DNA of 64,000 nt, taken from NCBI RefSeq assembly GCF_010548275.1, contig NZ_JAAGLT010000009.1, positions 124,001 through 188,000 on the forward strand. The letters are read 5' to 3'. The notes below the pieces were generated by a model, which ran no database searches, was not told where the DNA came from, and saw only the letters and a list, made by a program, of their open reading frames with translations. The stretch is from Streptomyces sp. SID12488. Its GTDB lineage: Bacteria > Actinomycetota > Actinomycetes > Streptomycetales > Streptomycetaceae. A program made the translations under genes and the position numbers. Positions 38,762 to 48,015 of this stretch are shown here, piece after piece; within the stretch, counting starts at the first letter, position 1, and every line of letters starts with the position of its first letter.

Positions 38762-39820
38762 TCATGCGGCGGACAGACCCGCGACATCACCCACCGGCGG
38801 GTTGAGGCGAGCGAAGCCTTCCTGGCGTTGGTAGGGGAAGTACGGGTAGGGCGCTGTCCTGGCGCTCGCCTCGTTGAGTCTCGCCAACTGGTCGGGGGTG
38901 AGCGTCCAGCCGACGGCGCCGAGGTTCTGGCGGAGCTGCTCCTCGTTGCGGGCGCCGATGATGACGGAGGAGACGGTCGGTCGCTGCAGCAGCCAGTTGA
39001 TGGCGATCTGCGGAATTGCCCTGCCGGTCTCCTGCGCGATCTCGTCGAGAGCGTCGACCACCCGGTAGAGGTGTTCGTCCTCGACCGGCGGGCCGTAGTC
39101 CGCGGTGTGGTGCAGTCGGCTACCGGCCGGCAGGGGCCGGTCGCGGCGGACCTTGCCGGTGAGCCGTCCCCAGCCGAGGGGGCTCCAGACGAGAGCTCCG
39201 AGGCCCTGATCCAACCCGAGGGGCATCAGCTCCCATTCGTAGTCACGGCCGATGAGGGAGTAGTACACCTGATGTGCGACATAGCGCGGGTGGCCGTACC
39301 TCTCCGCGATGGAGAGGGACTTCATCGCCTGCCACCCGGAGAAGTTGGAGATGCCGAGGTAGCGGACCTTTCCTGCTCGTACGAGATCGTCGAGTGTGGA
39401 CAGGACCTCCTCGATCGGCGTGCCGGCGTCGAAGGCGTGCAGTTGGAACAGGTCGAGGTGGTCGGTGCCGAGCCGGCGCAGGGCGTCCTCGCACGCGGTG
39501 ATCAGGCGCGAACGGGAGGAGCCCGCGTCGCCCGGGCCGTCGCCCATCGGCAGGCTGGTCTTGGTGGACACGATCACCTGGTCCCTGCGACCCTTGATCG
39601 CTTCGCCCAGCACCTCCTCCGAGGCGCCGCCGGAGTAGACGTCGGCGGTGTCGAACATCGTGATCCCGGCGTCCAGGCAGATGTCCACGAGTCGGCGCGC
39701 TTCTCGGGCATCGATGCTGCCCCAGGCGCCGAACAACGGTCCCCGACCTCCGAAGGTGCCGGTGCCGAAGCTCAGTGCGGGGACCTTGAGGCCGGATGCG
39801 CCCAGCCGCCTGTATTCCAT
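38762..39820 (-). CDS. Aldo/keto reductase
   Basis: A 352-aa NADPH-dependent oxidoreductase of the AKR superfamily (YghZ/AKR11-14-like). Catalytic residues are visible: Asp and Tyr in FDTADVYSGGASEEVLGEA, Lys in VIVSTKTS, His in DLFQLHAFD. The NADPH-binding end is SSVIIGARNEEQLRQNLGAV. Substrate unknown. It is divergent from a TetR regulator with an inverted repeat in the gap, so it is probably repressed by it. The 285 bases downstream (38477-38761) hold no feature I recognise. Confidence 0.92.
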   Translation of the reverse strand: MEYRRLGASGLKVPALSFGTGTFGGRGPLFGAWGSIDAREARRLVDICLDAGITMFDTADVYSGGASEEVLGEAIKGRRDQVIVSTKTSLPMGDGPGDAGSSRSRLITACEDALRRLGTDHLDLFQLHAFDAGTPIEEVLSTLDDLVRAGKVRYLGISNFSGWQAMKSLSIAERYGHPRYVAHQVYYSLIGRDYEWELMPLGLDQGLGALVWSPLGWGRLTGKVRRDRPLPAGSRLHHTADYGPPVEDEHLYRVVDALDEIAQETGRAIPQIAINWLLQRPTVSSVIIGARNEEQLRQNLGAVGWTLTPDQLARLNEASARTAPYPYFPYQRQEGFARLNPPVGDVAGLSAA

Positions 39821-39851
39821 GGCTGTTCCTCTCTCATTGCCTCGACTGGCT

Positions 39852-39871
39852 AATGGTTCTACAGTTCCATT
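39852..39871. promoter_or_regulatory. Inverted repeat between aldo/keto reductase and TetR genes
   Basis: AATGG (39852-39856) and CCATT (39867-39871) are 10 bases apart, and AATGGTTC is repeated directly at 39852 and 39872. The site lies 32 bases from the reductase start in an AT-rich pocket, a plausible TetR operator. Confidence 0.5.
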
Positions 39872-39926
39872 AATGGTTCGCAGCAGCGTAGCAGGCGTTC
39901 CTCGTTAATGAAACTGGAGTCCCTTT

Positions 39927-40544
39927 ATGGAGTTCGAGAGTGCGGATCCGGGGACCGTCCGCCCTGGAGGGCGTACGGCACGGGTGCGGGCGGCGGTGTT
40001 GCGGGCGGCCGGAGACGCCTTGGCCGAGCACGGCTTCGCCCACCTGGACCTCGCCGACGTCGCACGACGTGCCGAGGTGGGCAAGACCACCGTCTACCGC
40101 CGCTGGGGAACGGTGACCGGCCTGGTGGCCGACCTGCTGCTGGACATGGCGGAGCAGTCACTGCCACGGACCGAGACCGGCTCACTGCTCGGCGACCTCA
40201 AGGCCAACGCCCGGCTCGTGCAGAGCACCTTGGCCGACCCGCGGCAGGGATCGCTGTTCAAGGCAGTGATCGCCGCCGCCACCGGCGAGGCGAAGACAGC
40301 CGAGGCGCTGCACCGCTTCTACGACATCCGCGTCAAGGAGTGGGCACCCTGCGTCCAGCAGGCCATCGACCGGGGCGAGGTGCCCGAAGGCACCGATGTC
40401 CACGAAGTGATCCGTGCCGTCTCCGCCCCTCTCTACTACCGCCTGCTGACCACCGGCGACCGGCTCGACGAAGCCGCCGCAGACCAGGCCGCCAGGGCCG
40501 CCGCAGCCGCAGCGCGCGCGGGAGCGTACCTGCGGGGCGAATGA
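39927..40544 (+). CDS. TetR family transcriptional regulator
   Basis: A 205-aa TetR repressor. The HTH runs from TARVRAAVLRAAGDALAEHG through FAHLDLADVARRAEVGKTTV to YRRWG. The C-terminal part matches TetR_C_11/16-like ligand domains (SLFKAVIAAATGEAKTAEAL) and ends in an Ala-rich helix. Divergent from the aldo/keto reductase and likely its regulator. Start ATG at 39927 with TGGAG upstream. The 288 bases between its stop and the protease gene show no other feature. Confidence 0.92.
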   Translation: MEFESADPGTVRPGGRTARVRAAVLRAAGDALAEHGFAHLDLADVARRAEVGKTTVYRRWGTVTGLVADLLLDMAEQSLPRTETGSLLGDLKANARLVQSTLADPRQGSLFKAVIAAATGEAKTAEALHRFYDIRVKEWAPCVQQAIDRGEVPEGTDVHEVIRAVSAPLYYRLLTTGDRLDEAAADQAARAAAAAARAGAYLRGE

Positions 40545-40832
40545 GGTCTCTCCCGGTCAGCGACTTCCGCCACGGTCAAGTGCGACACCGGCCTGCGCGG
40601 CCGGAGAGGCGACGAGAGGCCGTCACACCACCAACACGCCCGTGAACAAGCCGAGTCGGGGTCGCATCCGTACATGGATCCACCCCTCACACCCGTTACC
40701 CGGAGTAGGGATTCCCCTTATTGACGTGATCCCTTCAATTCCGCCACGGTGTGCCCACGGAGACGCCACCCCCCTCACCCCCCACACGTCCCCGTAGGTC
40801 TCGTGCACATCGAACAAGAGGGGAACCACCCA

Positions 40833-42482
40833 GTGTCCGTACCGCACTCCCCCACAGGCATGCCCGCCGGGCGCCCCACCCCCGGCTCCGCCCCCAGTTC
40901 CTCCCCCAGGCGCGGCACCCTCGCCGCTCTCGCCGCCGTCGCCTCCGTGCTCGCCCTCGGTGGCGCGGCCGTCTCGCCCGCCGTCGCGGCCACCCCTGCC
41001 GTCGGGGTGATCCAGGGCGCCGGCGCCGAAGGGGTCATCAAGGACAGTTACATCGTCACCCTCAAGGACAGTGCCGGTTTCCGGGCCGCCTCCAGCAAGG
41101 GCAAGGCGCTCGCCACCCGCTACGGCGCCGAGGTGGAGCGGACCTACAAGTCGGCCCTCAACGGGTACGCGACCGAGATGACCGAGACCGAGGCCAAGCG
41201 GCTCGCCGCCGACCCCGCCGTCGCGAAGGTCGTGCAGAACAAGACCCTGCACATCAACGACACGCAGACCGGCCCCACTTGGGGGCTCGACCGGATAGAC
41301 CAGGCCGATCTGCCGCTCGACTCCGCCTACACCTACCCGTCCAGCGCGGGCAGCGGCGTGACCGCCTACATCATCGACACCGGCGTACGGATCACCCACA
41401 CCGACTTCGGCGGACGCGCCTCCTACGGCTACGACGCCATCGACGGCGACACCAGCGCGAACGACGGCAACGGGCACGGCACCCACGTCGCCGGGACCGT
41501 CGCCAGTGCCACGTACGGTGTCGCCAAGGCCGCCAAGATCGTCGCCGTGCGCGTGCTCGACGACTCGGGGTCCGGGACCACCGACCAGGTCGTCGCCGGT
41601 ATCGACTGGGTGACCACGAACCACGTCAGCCCGGCCGTCGCCAACATGTCGCTCGGCGGCGACGCGGACTCCGTACTCGACGAGGCCGTCGCCAACTCCA
41701 TTGCCTCGGGCGTCACTTACGCCGTGGCCGCGGGCAACGACAACACCACCGCGTCGTCGAACTCCCCGGCCCGCGTCGCCTCCGCGATCACCGTGGGCGC
41801 CAGCACGAGCGCCGACGCACGGTCCTCGTTCTCCAACTACGGCTCCGCGGTGGACATCTTCGCGCCGGGCTCCAGCATCACGTCGACGTACAACACGTCG
41901 AACACGGCCACCACCTCACTCTCCGGTACGTCGATGGCGTCCCCGCATGTCGCCGGCGCGGCGGCCGTCTACCTGGGCGAGAACCCCGGCGCCACGCCCG
42001 CCCAGGTCGCCACCGCGCTGACCTCGGCCGCGTCCAGCAACACCCTCACCAGTGTCGGCACCGGCAGTCCCAACCTGCTCCTCCAGGTCACCCCGAGCGG
42101 GGCTGACGACGGGGACGACGGCGGCGACACCGGGACCGCCTTCGAGTCGACCACCGATGTGACCATCACGGACGCCGGGTCGGCCGTCTACTCGCCGATC
42201 ACCGTCAGCGGCATCACGGGCAGCGCGCCCAGCGACCTGTCCGTGTACGTCAACATCGTGCACACCTACCGCGGTGACCTCGTCATCGACCTGGTCGCAC
42301 CGGACGGCTCCACCTACCGCCTGAAGAACAGCAGTTCCTCTGACTCCACCGACAACGTCGACGCCACCTACACCGTCGACGCGTCCAGCGAGACCACCGT
42401 CAACGGGACCTGGCAGCTCAAGGTCCAGGACGTCTACAGCGCCGACACCGGCTACATCAACAGCTGGAAGCTCACTTTCTGA
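40833..42482 (+). CDS. Secreted subtilisin-like serine protease (S8) with P-domain
   Basis: A 549-aa secreted protease. The signal peptide has a hydrophobic core at about 30-50 (AALAAVASVLALGGAAVS). An I9 pro-inhibitor (about 65-142, SYIVTLKDSAGF) is followed by the S8 catalytic domain with D182 in YIIDTGVRITHTDFGG, H215 in NGHGTHVAGT and S367 in SGTSMASPHVAGAA. The C-terminal 100 residues are a proprotein-convertase P-domain (IVHTYRGDLVIDLVAPDGS) after an Asp/Gly linker. GTG start at 40833 with GAGGGG upstream. Such alkaline proteases feed Streptomyces on external protein. An IS30 remnant follows about 20 bases after its stop. Confidence 0.95.
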   Translation: MSVPHSPTGMPAGRPTPGSAPSSSPRRGTLAALAAVASVLALGGAAVSPAVAATPAVGVIQGAGAEGVIKDSYIVTLKDSAGFRAASSKGKALATRYGAEVERTYKSALNGYATEMTETEAKRLAADPAVAKVVQNKTLHINDTQTGPTWGLDRIDQADLPLDSAYTYPSSAGSGVTAYIIDTGVRITHTDFGGRASYGYDAIDGDTSANDGNGHGTHVAGTVASATYGVAKAAKIVAVRVLDDSGSGTTDQVVAGIDWVTTNHVSPAVANMSLGGDADSVLDEAVANSIASGVTYAVAAGNDNTTASSNSPARVASAITVGASTSADARSSFSNYGSAVDIFAPGSSITSTYNTSNTATTSLSGTSMASPHVAGAAAVYLGENPGATPAQVATALTSAASSNTLTSVGTGSPNLLLQVTPSGADDGDDGGDTGTAFESTTDVTITDAGSAVYSPITVSGITGSAPSDLSVYVNIVHTYRGDLVIDLVAPDGSTYRLKNSSSSDSTDNVDATYTVDASSETTVNGTWQLKVQDVYSADTGYINSWKLTF

Positions 42483-42504
42483 GCCTGCTGACCTTTATGG
42501 CCTG

Positions 42505-43208
42505 CTGAGCTGGACCGGGAGCGGGCTGCATACTTCCTGCTCATGCAGCCAGGCGTGAGCGGGAAGGAAGCCTGCCGAATCGTCGGCATCAACCTGCGGA
42601 CCGGCAAGAGACGGCGTAACGGTTCACACGCGAACGTCGGCCGAAAAGGCGGCGCCTCCGATCTACCAGGAGGCGCCGCCTCCTTCTGGGCCTTCCCGCT
42701 ACCTGCGCGAGGCAGACCGCATCCACATGGCCGACCGGCTCCGGGAGAAAACCACCATCCGCGCAATCGCCGCCGAGCTGGGCCGCGGCCCCTCGACCAT
42801 CAGCACGGAGATCCGCCGCAACCGACATCCCACCAACGGCCAGTACCGGCCCCACGCCACCCAGGCCCGCGCCGACGGCCGCCGGTCCCGCCCCAAGCCG
42901 GGGAAGATCGGCCAGAGCGCGGAACTGCGGGACTTCGTCCAGGACCACCTGACCCTGCGGTGGAGCCCGGAACGGATCTGTCGAACGCACCACCCGTTAC
43001 GTGATGCTGGTCCACCTGCCCACACTTCCCCAAGGGCACCGACCTGTCCGCCCACACCCGCAAGCACCTGCACGCAGCCGCTGCCGCTGCCGAACTCAAC
43101 AGCCGCCCACGCAAAACGCTCGGCTGGGAAACCCCAGCCGAGCGCCTGCCCAAACTGCTCGCGGCCTGATCAACCGACCACGTGTTGCAACAACCTCTCG
43201 AATTCGCC
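42505..43208 (+). mobile_element. IS30 family transposase remnant (copy 1, internally deleted)
   Basis: Translation in shifting frames shows a decayed IS30 transposase. The N-terminal part (SGKEACRIVGINLRTGKR) is followed, after a frameshift, by the HTH region from 42727 (MADRLREKTTIRAIAAELGR). Then comes RWSPERIC and a jump to VERTTRYVMLVHLP, with most of the catalytic domain missing, then the C-terminus KGTDLSAHTRKHL, SRPRKTLGWETPAERL and a stop at 43169. The right end, TGTTGCAACAACC to GAATTCGCC (43183-43208), is shared with the second copy at 46.5 kb. I see no matching left inverted repeat. Not functional. Confidence 0.85.
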
Positions 43209-43290
43209 ATGTGTCCAGGGGCTCAGTGGCCGAACGGTGGACCGGACGGCCTATGTGCTTGATCGAGCATCAGCCCCTGCCTGCGATGGG

Positions 43291-45369
43291 CTAGTCCTGT
43301 CGGGTTGCTGTACCCCGCCGGGTCCGCTTCATGGCGAAGAAGGCCGAGCCTCCAAGGAATGCCAGCGCGGCCGCAGTAGCGGCCATGATGCCGGTCTCGC
43401 TGCTTGAGCCGGTCGCGGCGAGGTCTGGCGACGCCTCCTTCGACGGCCGGCCAGTGGCGGCGCTCACGGGGGCCAAGTTGACGCTCTTGGCTGTGTGGCC
43501 GGGACCGATGTGGCCCAGAGCATCGTCGAGTCCGCCTGGCAGGAAGTCGGCCCACGGGGGCTTGCCCTGGTCGTGGACGTCCTGACCGTGGCCGGGCTTG
43601 CCGTGGTCGCCCTCATCGCCCTGATCGTCGTAACCGTGGTCAGGCTTGCCGTGGTCGTCGCCGCGACCGTGCTCGCCCTCATCGCCCTGATCGTCGTAAC
43701 CGTGGTCAGGCTTGCCGTGGTCGTCGCCGCGACCGTGCTCGCCCTCATCGCCCTGATCGCCGTGACCGTGGCCAGGCTTGCCGTGGTCGTCGCCGCGACC
43801 GTGCTCGCCCTCATCGCCCTCATCGTCGTGACCGTGGTCGTGATCGTGATCGCCCGAGTCACCCTTTTCGCCCTTGTCGCCGCGAGGCCCCTTGGGCCCT
43901 GCGGGTCCGGCGTGCCCGGCGGGTCCGGCGGGTCCGGCGGGTCCTGCGGGTCCGGCGGGTCCGGCGTGCCCTGCGGGTCCGGCGGGTCCGGCGGGTCCGG
44001 CAGGTCCGGCAGGTCCGGGGGAGCCGACGGGGCCAGGAGCACCAGGGGCGCCGGGCCTGCCGTTCGGGCCAGGCGCACCGGGAACGCCTGGGGAGCCGGT
44101 CGGGCCAGGGGCACCAGGGGCACCGTTCGGGCCAGCCGCACCGGGCGCACCGGGACCACCGGTCGGACCAGGGGAGCCAGTCGGGCCAGGGGCACCGGGC
44201 GCACCAGGGCTACCGTTCGGACCAGGAGCACCGGGAACACCCGGGGCACCTGTCGGCCCAGGAGCACCGGGAACACCAGGACTACCGGTCGGACCAGGAG
44301 CACCAGGCGCACCAGGACTACCGGTCGGGCCAGGAGCACCGGGAACACCAGGACTACCGGTCGGACCAGGAGCACCGGGAACACCCGGGGCACCTGTCGG
44401 CCCAGGAGCACCAGGCGCACCAGGCGCACCAGGACTACCGGTCGGACCAGGAGCACCGGGAACACCCGGGGCACCTGTCGGCCCAGGAGCACCAGGCGCA
44501 CCAGGACTACCGGTCGGACCAGGAGCACCGGGAACACCCGGGGCACCTGTCGGTCCGGGAGAGCCCGTCGGTCCGGGAGAGCCCGTCGGTCCGGGAGGTC
44601 CAGGCGGGCCAACGGCGCAGGCCGCCCTCGTAATGGTGTTGTTGTCCAGCGTGACCGCGCCATTGCGCGCCAGAGCGCGGCCCTCGATCACGGCTCCGTT
44701 GTTCAGCGTGATGGATGTCAGGGCCAGGATGTTGCCCTTGAACTGGGAAGTCGTGTCGATGGTGGCGGAACTGCCCACCTGCCAGAACACGTTGCAGGCA
44801 TTTGCTCCGTTGATGAAGGCCACGACGCTGCCCGGAGCCGTGATCAGGGTCGAGGGGATCTGGAAGATGAAGACGGCGTCGGGGTTGTTCTGGCCGTCGA
44901 GAGTGACCGTTCCGGTGATGTTCAGTGTCGACGAGGCCGTGTAGACGCCGGGCGCCAGCGTTTGTCCGCCGATGTCGGCCGAAGTGGCGGTGCCGGGTCC
45001 CCGGCTTGCCGCGTCGTTGTAGGCGATGACGAGGTCGGACTTCGCCTGAGCGGCGGCGGCGTCGGTGATGTGCTGCGTTCCGTTGACGATGCCGGGCAGA
45101 AAGCCGGTCACCGCGGTGCCCGGATGAAGCCCCAGGTCTCCGTTGATGACGGTGGGGTTCGTATTGGTGATCGTCGAACCGGCCAGGACCGCGTAGTTGG
45201 TGGCGGTCCCCAGTCCCACGGGGGCTTCCAGGGCGCGAGCGAGGTTTGGGACCCCCAGGGTTACCGCCGCCAGGAGCGCTGCGGGGAGCAGCACGAGGGC
45301 TCCCCGTCTGAACAGATTGCGTCTGGGTCTTCTGGCGGGTGGACCCGACAGAATGACGTCCAATGCCAC
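43291..45369 (-). CDS. LAATG-anchored DUF3494 (ice-binding-like) collagen-like surface protein
   Basis: A 692-aa surface protein. Signal peptide about 1-46 (LFRRGALVLLPAALLAAVTL). About 50-250 is a DUF3494 ice-binding-like beta-solenoid (YAVLAGSTITNTNPTVINGD, LGLHPGTAVTGF, LTSITLNNGAVIEGRALARN). About 255-470 is collagen-like Gly-X-Y (GPTGSPGAPGAPG). Then comes a His/Asp/Gly-rich 22-residue repeat (GDDHGKPDHGYDDQGDEGEH), probably metal-binding. The C-terminus has LAATG at 650-654, a hydrophobic helix and an Arg-rich tail, the sorting signal of class E sortases that in Streptomyces recognise LAxTG. GTG start at 45369, with GAAAGG upstream. Likely a wall-anchored adhesin; ice binding itself is not shown. 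Flanked by IS30 remnants, so probably acquired. Confidence 0.85.
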   Translation of the reverse strand: MALDVILSGPPARRPRRNLFRRGALVLLPAALLAAVTLGVPNLARALEAPVGLGTATNYAVLAGSTITNTNPTVINGDLGLHPGTAVTGFLPGIVNGTQHITDAAAAQAKSDLVIAYNDAASRGPGTATSADIGGQTLAPGVYTASSTLNITGTVTLDGQNNPDAVFIFQIPSTLITAPGSVVAFINGANACNVFWQVGSSATIDTTSQFKGNILALTSITLNNGAVIEGRALARNGAVTLDNNTITRAACAVGPPGPPGPTGSPGPTGSPGPTGAPGVPGAPGPTGSPGAPGAPGPTGAPGVPGAPGPTGSPGAPGAPGAPGPTGAPGVPGAPGPTGSPGVPGAPGPTGSPGAPGAPGPTGSPGVPGAPGPTGAPGVPGAPGPNGSPGAPGAPGPTGSPGPTGGPGAPGAAGPNGAPGAPGPTGSPGVPGAPGPNGRPGAPGAPGPVGSPGPAGPAGPAGPAGPAGHAGPAGPAGPAGPAGPAGHAGPAGPKGPRGDKGEKGDSGDHDHDHGHDDEGDEGEHGRGDDHGKPGHGHGDQGDEGEHGRGDDHGKPDHGYDDQGDEGEHGRGDDHGKPDHGYDDQGDEGDHGKPGHGQDVHDQGKPPWADFLPGGLDDALGHIGPGHTAKSVNLAPVSAATGRPSKEASPDLAATGSSSETGIMAATAAALAFLGGSAFFAMKRTRRGTATRQD
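43609..43806. repeat. Three 66-bp tandem repeats in the surface protein gene
   Basis: Three near-identical 66-base units (43609, 43675, 43741), each encoding a 22-residue block of the GDEGEHGRGDDHGKPDHGYD type. The first two are almost the same; the third differs at a few bases and runs into a diverged partial copy. Confidence 0.85.
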
Positions 45370-45919
45370 AGCAGGACCTTTCTTGTTGCTTCGGGTCTCA
45401 GTCCTCCTGAAGGAGGATCCCGAGCGCCCGCGACGATGGCTGCTCAGGGCCGCAAGCCCCTCTACCTGCGCCGGTGCGCAGGCCCCGCTGAGCGGGGACC
45501 GAGAGCGACTCCCTGCCCGACAGGTAGTGATACGCCGCCATGTGGGAGTAGTCACGCATATTCCGTAGTAATAGGCCGTACATCAGAAAAAATGATCTAT
45601 TCGAGTGACGTGACGTCAGGAACCGGCTGCACGTCCGTGCGAATCCGTCGTGTCGTCAAAGTGGAGCGCGCGCCGATGGCGTCCCCTGCCGCCGCATTGC
45701 TGAACCGGCAGGCATCTCGTGCGTGACCGCGATCCGCTGGCGAAGTCCGGAATTCGGCAGGGAAGCCGACTGCTGATGGGCCGCACCCCATTGCGGCGGG
45801 CCGCCCGTGGGAGGTGTGGCGCACTTGCCGTCCTGACGGGTGGGCGGACTGCCGCGAACCGTGACGTCGACAGCGTGTGCGGCTGCGGGCCTCAAGGCCG
45901 GCGTCGGGCGGGACGCGAA
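45370..45919. other. Non-coding stretch upstream of the surface protein gene
   Basis: About 550 bases between the surface protein start and the terminator at 45920. The part at 45540-45610 is AT-rich compared with its surroundings and should hold the surface protein promoter. I see no gene, RNA or repeat in the rest. Confidence 0.4.
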
Positions 45920-45957
45920 AGAGCCCGGCCGGGATGACTGCGGACCGGCTGGGCTCT
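45920..45957 (-). terminator. Terminator after the small hydrophilic protein gene
   Basis: AGAGCCCGGCCGG (45920-45932) and CCGGCTGGGCTCT (45945-45957) pair over 13 bases with one G-U, with a 12-base loop. It lies 18 bases after the stop at 45976 on the minus strand. Confidence 0.8.
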
Positions 45958-45975
45958 GGGCGTGTGGTGCTCTGG

Positions 45976-46176
45976 TCAAAGGTTCTCGTCGTGCAGGTCC
46001 TCTTCGCGCAGCAGGTCGTCCTCGCGGCGACGCGAGGTCTCCTTCCGGCCCTGCTTCTGCCCCTGCTCGCGGGACGACTTGCCCGGCTGGGGGTGCGCGG
46101 GGTCTCCGGGGCGCGGGTGCTCTTGCGCTTCGCGGCCCGTGCCCGGCTCCTGACGCTTGTCCTGCGTACCGCCCAT
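45976..46176 (-). CDS. Small highly charged hypothetical protein
   Basis: A 66-aa very hydrophilic protein with many Glu, Arg, Lys, Gln and Asp and no hydrophobic core: MGGTQDKRQEPGTGREAQEH at the start and REDDLLREEDLHDENL at the end. The composition suggests an intrinsically disordered or coiled stress-type protein; I recall similar uncharacterised proteins in other Streptomyces. The ATG at 46176 has only a weak upstream purine stretch. Its upstream region is interrupted about 20 bases away by an IS30 fragment, so its native promoter may have been lost. A good terminator follows. Confidence 0.7.
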   Translation of the reverse strand: MGGTQDKRQEPGTGREAQEHPRPGDPAHPQPGKSSREQGQKQGRKETSRRREDDLLREEDLHDENL

Positions 46177-46196
46177 GACAGCGACTCGCTTTGATT

Positions 46197-46556
46197 GCGA
46201 CGAGACGGTGCAGTCGCTGGCGCCGCACCTACGGCGCTCCCTGACCTGGGACCAGGGCTCGGAGACGGCCTCGCACAACGCGTTCACTCGCCACCGACAT
46301 CCCGGTCTACTTCTGCGACCCCGGCACTCCCTGGCAGTGCGGCTCCAACGAGAACACCAACGGCCTGCTGCGGCAGTACTTCCCCAAGGGCACCGACCTG
46401 TCCGCCCACACCCGCGAACACCTCGACGCCGTCGCCGCCGAACTCAACAGCCGCCCACGCAAAACGCTCGACTGGGAAACCCCAGCCGAGCGTCTCTCTG
46501 AACTCCTGGCCACAGCCAGTTGATCACATGTGTTGCAACGACCCCTGGAATTCGCC
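46197..46556 (+). mobile_element. IS30 family transposase remnant (copy 2, C-terminal part)
   Basis: Encodes only the last third of an IS30 transposase: TVQSLAPHLRRSLTWDQGSE, then after a 2-base frameshift DIPVYFCDPGTPWQCGSNEN, YFPKGTDLSAHTREHLDAVA, and ETPAERLSELLATAS with stop at 46523. The right-end sequence TGTTGCAACGACC to GAATTCGCC (46531-46556) matches that of copy 1. The left part is missing. It is in the same orientation as copy 1, three kilobases away. Confidence 0.85.
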
Positions 46557-46583
46557 AACTCGCCTGGGGCGCACGGCCGTTGG

Positions 46584-47774
46584 TCAAGCGCGCTTGGCGG
46601 CGACCGCCGTGCGGACCTCGCCGAGGAGGTCGTACATCGTCTGGCCGGGGCAGTCGGTCGCCAGCCAGTCGCGGTGGCCGCTGATCGCGTTGACGGCCTT
46701 CGTCACGCCGTTGACCGGGTTCACGTAGGTCAGCTTGGCCTGCGGGTCCAGGCCCTTGAAGCGGGCGATCACCTTGATCAGGCGGATCAGCGACGCCTTG
46801 GCGGCGTCCGTAGGCGGCTGGTCGACGAGCGTGCCGATGAGGGCGATGCCGAGGTTGCCGGAGTTGAAGCCGCCGGTGTGGAAGGCGGTGACGAGCTTGC
46901 CGTCCTTGTCGAATGCCGGGACGAGGTCGTCTCCGGAGTAGCGGCCCTCGTAGACGTCACCCGCCTCGTCGATGAGGAAGTGGTAGCCGATGTCGCCCCA
47001 GTCGAGGGTGACCGCGTGGTACTCGTAGATGCCGCGCACGGTCGACGCCGGGTCGGGGTCGTTGTTCGGGGTGTCCGTGTGGTGGACGGTGACCGTCTGG
47101 AACGGGTAGTACACCTCTGGTGAGTTGACCTTCCCGTCCTTGTAGCGCTTCGACTCGTCGGCGCCCCACGCCGGCCGCGACAGGTACTCCACCCCGCGCA
47201 CCCGGGTCGGCTCGGTCGGCACCCGGAAGGTCTTGCCGGCCCCGCCGGTCGTGTCGATCGCCAGCGACCGCGCCCCGCCCACGCTCGCCCCGTCCGGCAG
47301 CTTCAGCTCGTACGCGGTGGCGTCCCCCGCCGCCACCAGCGCCGTGCCGCCACCGTCGACGGTCGCGCAACCGCCGCGCAGCTCCTGCCACTTGCCGGGC
47401 GCGGAGGCACCGTCCGCGAACTTGATCCCGGCACCGTCCGCCGCGCCGCTCCAGCGGACACCTACGTACGAGATGGCGAAGGCGGCACTGGCCTCGGCGG
47501 CGCCGGTGGCGGCCTCGGTGCGGGTGGCCGGGAACTTCTGCGGCTCGGTACCCGCCGCGCCGGACGCGTCGGACGTTCCGGCCGCGCTGTCCGTCGTACC
47601 GGCGGCGGAGTCCTCGCCGTTGGTGGCCGCGAAGACCACCGGGGTCAGCGCGCCGCCGACGGCGACAGCGCCCGCCGCGCCGATCACGCCGCGCCGGGTG
47701 AGGGGGACCTTCCGGCGATGGGAGGGAGCCGGGGAGGAAGAGGACGAGGACGAAGAGGGGGGAGGTACTGACAC
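46584..47774 (-). CDS. Tat-exported N-acetylmuramoyl-L-alanine amidase (PGRP domain)
   Basis: A 396-aa secreted amidase. The signal contains a twin-arginine motif (LTRRGVIGAAGAVAVGGALT), so it is Tat-exported. After a low-complexity spacer and a beta-rich region (about 90-215) comes the PGRP/amidase-2 domain (about 220-390), with zinc ligands in VTVHHTDTPNN, in the HTGGFNSGNLGIALIG region, and in ISGHRDWLATDCPG. It cleaves between MurNAc and the stem peptide and remodels peptidoglycan. I use the GTG at 47774 (GGAAGG upstream) rather than the longer frame. An IS30 remnant ends 28 bases past its stop. Confidence 0.93.
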   Translation of the reverse strand: MSVPPPSSSSSSSSPAPSHRRKVPLTRRGVIGAAGAVAVGGALTPVVFAATNGEDSAAGTTDSAAGTSDASGAAGTEPQKFPATRTEAATGAAEASAAFAISYVGVRWSGAADGAGIKFADGASAPGKWQELRGGCATVDGGGTALVAAGDATAYELKLPDGASVGGARSLAIDTTGGAGKTFRVPTEPTRVRGVEYLSRPAWGADESKRYKDGKVNSPEVYYPFQTVTVHHTDTPNNDPDPASTVRGIYEYHAVTLDWGDIGYHFLIDEAGDVYEGRYSGDDLVPAFDKDGKLVTAFHTGGFNSGNLGIALIGTLVDQPPTDAAKASLIRLIKVIARFKGLDPQAKLTYVNPVNGVTKAVNAISGHRDWLATDCPGQTMYDLLGEVRTAVAAKRA

Positions 47775-48015
47775 GGAGATGCCTTCCGAAGTGCTGGGGG
47801 GGAGTTGGCAACCCAAGGGGGACCCCACGCCGCGCACGCACTCTGGAATTCGGTGAACTCCTGGGCCTCAGCGAAGACTTGTGGCGGACGGCGAGTGCTT
47901 GAAGTTGAAAGAAACCCTACTCGTCACGCCCGCCCCACCCGCGCAGGTCCAGGCCAAGGAACGGTGAATTCCCTGTGCGGGTCCGGCAAATGGGACAGCT
48001 GTCGCGTACGCGCTG

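Noticed and set aside
43495..45726. 743-codon open frame opposite the surface protein gene
   Set aside because: Produced by the periodic collagen and His/Asp repeats on the opposite strand; the minus-strand frame has signal peptide, domain matches and a sorting signal.
42505..46556. Active composite transposon bounded by IS30
   Set aside because: Both IS30 copies lack most of their transposase and no left inverted repeats are seen; only a historical role is plausible.
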